This document shows positions 15,203 through 17,486 of a DNA stretch of 17,486 nucleotides, piece after piece. The stretch comes from Methylococcales bacterium (lineage in GTDB: Bacteria > Pseudomonadota > Gammaproteobacteria > Methylococcales > Methylomonadaceae), in the NCBI GenBank assembly GCA_023134955.1, contig JAGLUC010000416.1, forward strand, positions 1-17,486, read 5' to 3'. Numbering within the stretch: position 1 is the stretch's first letter; every line of letters begins with the position of its first letter. Under the pieces are notes generated by a model. The model was not told where the DNA came from, ran no database searches, and saw only the letters and a program-made list of their open reading frames with translations. Position numbers and translations under genes: made by a program.

Positions 15203-15876
15203 AACATGCGCCCGGCTTCTAGCTTAATGGTACGTTGGCAACGTGTAGCCAAGGCATTGTCATGGGTGACTAATACTAAGGTAGTATGCTTTTCTTGATT
15301 CAATTCAAATAATAAATCAATAATATGCTCACCCGTTTTGCTGTCTAAATTCCCCGTAGGTTCATCGGCAAATAAAATGGCAGGTTCTGTGACAAAAGCA
15401 CGTGCTAAAGCCACTCGCTGCTGCTCGCCGCCTGATAATTTCATCGGCGTATGGGTTAAGCGATGACTTAACCCGACTCTATCTAATAATTTTTCAGCCA
15501 AGATTTTGGCATTTTTGTCGGCTCGTAATTCCAGGGGCAACATCACATTTTCTAATGCAGTTAACCCCGGTAATAATTGAAAGGACTGAAATACAAAACC
15601 CACTAATTGATTACGCAATCTGGCGCGTCCATCCTCATTCATAGCCGTTAAGTCTTGACCTTTTAATTTAACCCAGCCTTGTGACGGGCTATCTAATCCA
15701 GCCAATAAACTTAATAAAGTCGATTTTCCAGAACCAGAAGCACCAACAATCGCTATACTTTCAGCTTCTGTGATAGATAAATCTACAGATGATAAAATAC
15801 ACAATGCTCCATCCGTTGTGAAAACGGTTTTTCCCAGGTTTTTTGTTTCAATAATTTTTTGATGAGTTTCTGACAT
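15199..15876 (-). CDS. ybbA: ABC transporter ATP-binding protein YbbA (LolD/MacB class)
   Basis: The 225-residue ATPase has Walker A GASGSGKST (45-53), a Q-loop FQSFQLLPGLTALENV (from 96), signature LSGGEQQ (147-153), Walker B ILFADEP (167-173) and the H-loop LVTHD. Length and motifs fit YbbA (228 residues in E. coli), which powers YbbP. All catalytic residues are intact. The start codon shares the CATG at 15874-15877 with the divergent tesA, so its promoter must lie within tesA. Divergent ybbA/tesA is a known arrangement in gammaproteobacteria. Confidence 0.96.
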   Translation of the reverse strand: MSETHQKIIETKNLGKTVFTTDGALCILSSVDLSITEAESIAIVGASGSGKSTLLSLLAGLDSPSQGWVKLKGQDLTAMNEDGRARLRNQLVGFVFQSFQLLPGLTALENVMLPLELRADKNAKILAEKLLDRVGLSHRLTHTPMKLSGGEQQRVALARAFVTEPAILFADEPTGNLDSKTGEHIIDLLFELNQEKHTTLVLVTHDNALATRCQRTIKLEAGRML

Positions 15877-16489
15877 GTTCCGAATTTATTTTATGTTGAT
15901 AATGATATTATTTTCAACAACGCTGATGGCTAAATCAATTGTTGTTTTAGGTGATAGTATAAGTGCTGCTCATGGTCTAGAGCTTAAAAAAGGTTGGGTC
16001 AGTTTATTACAACAAAAGTTCAATCAACAGAAAAAACCTTATATAATTTTTAACGAAAGCATCAGTGGCGATACCTCAGCAGGCGGTCTGGCGCGTATTG
16101 ATAGTGTCATTGCTCAGTACAAACCTGAATTAATTTTATTAGAACTAGGTGCAAATGATGGCTTGCGTGGTTTATCCCCCAAGCAAATGAAGCTTAATTT
16201 AGCTGAAATAATTAATCGCTCGCATAAAGCAGGAATAAAAGTTTTATTATTAAGTATGCGTATCCCACCCAATTATGGCAAACGCTATGTTGATATGTTT
16301 TATCAAGTTTATCCACAGCTCTCAAAAGAATTAAATATCCCTTTTGTACCGTTTATTTTAGGAGAAGTGGCATTAGTAAAAGATATGATGCAAAAAGACG
16401 GCTTACATCCAAATGCAAAAGCACAGCCGATTATTGCGGATAAAGTTTGGCTGTATTTAGAGCCTGTTTTAGAACAGAAACGTCCATAA
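15875..16489 (+). CDS. tesA: Periplasmic SGNH esterase/thioesterase I (TesA, arylesterase)
   Basis: TesA is a periplasmic serine hydrolase acting on acyl thioesters, esters and lysophospholipids. After a signal peptide (about 1-19, ending MAK) come the SGNH blocks: GDSIS with Ser28, a GG motif in TSAGGLARI, GAND with Asn94 and Asp95, and DGLHPN with Asp175 and His178. The 204-residue length is normal. ATG 15875 overlaps the ybbA start by two bases; ATG 15893 is an alternative that shortens the signal peptide to 13 residues, which is too short. All catalytic residues are intact. Confidence 0.95.
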   Translation: MFRIYFMLIMILFSTTLMAKSIVVLGDSISAAHGLELKKGWVSLLQQKFNQQKKPYIIFNESISGDTSAGGLARIDSVIAQYKPELILLELGANDGLRGLSPKQMKLNLAEIINRSHKAGIKVLLLSMRIPPNYGKRYVDMFYQVYPQLSKELNIPFVPFILGEVALVKDMMQKDGLHPNAKAQPIIADKVWLYLEPVLEQKRP

Positions 16490-16533
16490 TCAATTTTACC
16501 CGTCATACCCTTTAAGGATTTTTAAGCCAACAG

Positions 16534-16964
16534 TTACTCAAATAACTCAGAATGGCTGCCACACCTTTCAAGGCGTAAAACATCTTTCCTTACTTCATAA
16601 ATCAATAAAAAATTTGGCTGGATATGACATTCCCATTTCGGTTTCCAGTTACCTGCTAAACAATGAGGAAGAGACTCTTTTGATAAAACACCATGAATTG
16701 CCAACGTTTCTATTGCAGTTAATATACTCTTTACGTTTAAGAATACCTCATTCAAGTGCGTAGATTGTTATGGTGGGCTAGGCGTAAAGAGCAGGAATAG
16801 CAATCTATTTCAATGCTTTACAACAACGTCCATCGCAACAAGCTGCGTGCTTGGGTGAGGTATTCTTGAGCGTGAAGAGTATAGTTTATCCGTATCTTAT
16901 TTTGAATTCTTTTTTGCTTTTTTCAGGTTTTTTTAAATCGATTTGTAATTAGTATTTCTCTCAC
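16534..16964 (-). pseudogene. YafQ/RelE-type toxin pseudogene split by a MITE
   Basis: The C-terminal part reads AGNWKPKWECHIQPNFLLIY, then LRLERCGSHSELF, the hallmark end of YafQ-type mRNA interferases, including the His and Phe of the active region. The N-terminal part starts at GTG 16964, one base after the antitoxin stop, as REILITNRFKK. Removing 16723-16881 and keeping one TA rejoins DTDKLLTAIETLAIHG. Besides the insertion there is a missing base in a run of seven A (adding one gives RFKKNLKKAKKNSK) and a TAA just before DTDK. A 73-codon frame from TTG 16755, whose first 11 codons come from the element, still covers the toxin C-terminus, but it lacks the N-terminal helices and is probably not active. 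Confidence 0.88.
16723..16883. mobile_element. Complete 157-bp MITE with TA target duplication (copy C)
   Basis: The element core (16725-16881) is flanked by TA on both sides. Its ends, 16723-16763 and 16843-16883, are inverted repeats matching at 33 of 41 positions, all eight mismatches being transitions. Outer sequence is TACTCTTTACG. A second, internal inverted pair is CTCTTTACG (16727-16735) and CGTAAAGAG (16783-16791). It has no transposase. Its exact limits are confirmed by the toxin gene it splits. TA duplication is typical of IS630/Tc1-mariner-type transposases, which could mobilise it (inference). Confidence 0.85.
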
Positions 16965-16965
16965 A

Positions 16966-17208
16966 TTACATATCTCGAAGTTCCTGAAGGCTCACAGAAG
17001 CAAGTTTTTTTTCTTCAAAAGCATTAATTGTTTTTTGATTAGGCACTTTTAATTCGAGAGGAAATTCTCCTCGAATAGCAATTTGTTTTAAAAATAAACG
17101 CATTGCATCAGATGTTGACATACCAATTGAAGCAAGTATCTCTTCTGCTTGTCTTTTAACCTCAGGGTTAATTCGACATCTTACAATAGCTGAATTTGTT
17201 GAAGTCAT
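16966..17208 (-). CDS. RelB/DinJ-family antitoxin
   Basis: An 80-residue protein with a ribbon-helix-helix N-terminus: AIVRCRINPEVKRQAEEIL, then ASIGMSTSDAMRLFLKQIAI, the classic RelB/DinJ pattern, followed by a flexible toxin-binding tail with FPLELKVPN and ending SLQELRDM. I chose ATG 17208 because the ribbon begins just after it; a longer frame to 17280 adds a non-conserved segment and has no ribosome site. The cognate toxin gene begins one base after this gene's stop and is broken. The antitoxin looks complete and may still repress its own promoter; GCAC-N4-GTGC lies 38 bases upstream. Confidence 0.92.
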   Translation of the reverse strand: MTSTNSAIVRCRINPEVKRQAEEILASIGMSTSDAMRLFLKQIAIRGEFPLELKVPNQKTINAFEEKKLASVSLQELRDM

Positions 17209-17245
17209 AATTTTATACTGTTTAAGTTTGTTTCGACATAACTTA

Positions 17246-17257
17246 GCACGTATGTGC
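17246..17257 (-). promoter_or_regulatory. Possible RelB/DinJ operator
   Basis: GCAC-GTAT-GTGC is a two-fold symmetric site upstream of the antitoxin start. Ribbon-helix-helix antitoxins bind such palindromes to repress their own operons, but the specific site is not known from the sequence alone. The surrounding 17209-17415 should hold divergent promoters for the antitoxin and hemL; I cannot place them confidently. Confidence 0.3.
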
Positions 17258-17415
17258 CACAAAATACCAGCTATTTTCACAGAAAATGGTCTTATGGAAG
17301 TTTTTTAAAAAGAAATCTAATATTGCTTGAGAGATTAAAATAATTACTCAGTCAATACCTCTTCAATATAAAATAGACGCTACTCTTTATCCTCATTCAA
17401 CGATACAAAAAAATC

Positions 17416-17486
17416 ATGACCCAAGCTAATCAATTATTTTCTGATGCAAAAAAAGTAATCCCTGGTGGGGTTAATTCGCCTGTTAG
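17416..17486 (+). CDS. hemL: Glutamate-1-semialdehyde 2,1-aminomutase, N-terminal part
   Basis: The first 23 codons read MTQANQLFSDAKKVIPGGVNSPV, matching the well-conserved HemL start (FxxAxxxIPGGVNSPVR). HemL is a PLP enzyme that turns glutamate-1-semialdehyde into 5-aminolevulinate for haem synthesis. The gene runs off the right end of the window, so its catalytic residues cannot be checked. No strong ribosome site precedes the ATG. Confidence 0.9.
   Translation, partial: MTQANQLFSDAKKVIPGGVNSPV

Noticed and set aside
16534..16755. Independent 73-codon gene on the minus strand
   Set aside because: Its first 11 codons are the MITE end and the rest is the C-terminal part of the toxin; it is part of the pseudogene.
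1..17486. CRISPR array, tRNA or rRNA genes
   Set aside because: No regularly spaced repeats and no cloverleaf or ribosomal sequence were seen on either strand.

Overview
The window looks like an AT-rich gammaproteobacterial chromosome. The order coaBC - dut - long algC-type phosphomannomutase - argB matches the arrangement known from Pseudomonas, and the ybbA/ybbP - tesA divergent pair is also typical of gammaproteobacteria. The species cannot be fixed from this sequence. Several broken genes and small mobile repeats suggest a genome undergoing decay or frequent rearrangement (inference).

Layout. 1-134: right part of a small TA-targeting inverted-repeat element (MITE), followed at 133-340 by the 3' end of an unrecognised gene it seems to interrupt. 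472-5595 (+): coaBC, dut, a membrane-anchored phosphomannomutase homologue, argB. 5597-8179 (-): a secreted DUF4124/coiled-coil protein and a secreted von Willebrand factor A (VWA) protein. 8180-8484: a divergent control region with an 11-bp-period direct repeat, a hairpin touching the VWA ribosome site and a REP-like palindrome. 8485-12346 (+): secreted DUF4124/M23 peptidase, OmpR-type regulator and a histidine kinase with a very large extracytoplasmic sensor. 12319-12616 (-): a vapBC toxin-antitoxin locus with the antitoxin intact and the toxin cut to about 23 codons by a junction with the kinase gene. 12722-15876 (-): ybbP and ybbA, whose start codon overlaps that of divergent tesA (15875-16489, +). 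16534-17208 (-): a RelB/DinJ antitoxin and a YafQ/RelE-type toxin pseudogene split by a complete MITE. 17416-end: start of hemL.

Main points. (1) The phosphomannomutase homologue keeps a full-length frame but has lost the catalytic serine, two of three metal-binding aspartates and a conserved active-site lysine, so it is probably a pseudoenzyme. (2) The toxin pseudogene lets the MITE insertion be reconstructed to the base: removing it with one TA copy rejoins the toxin frame, which defines the element ends and TA target duplication. Two more copies lie at 1-134 and 6650-6696. (3) coaBC has no ATG, GTG or TTG in front of its conserved N-terminal flavin motif, so an ATT or CTG start, or a lesion, must be invoked. 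(4) The VWA / M23 / two-component cluster looks like a self-contained envelope-sensing module, and the divergent promoter region carries a plausible operator for its own regulator.
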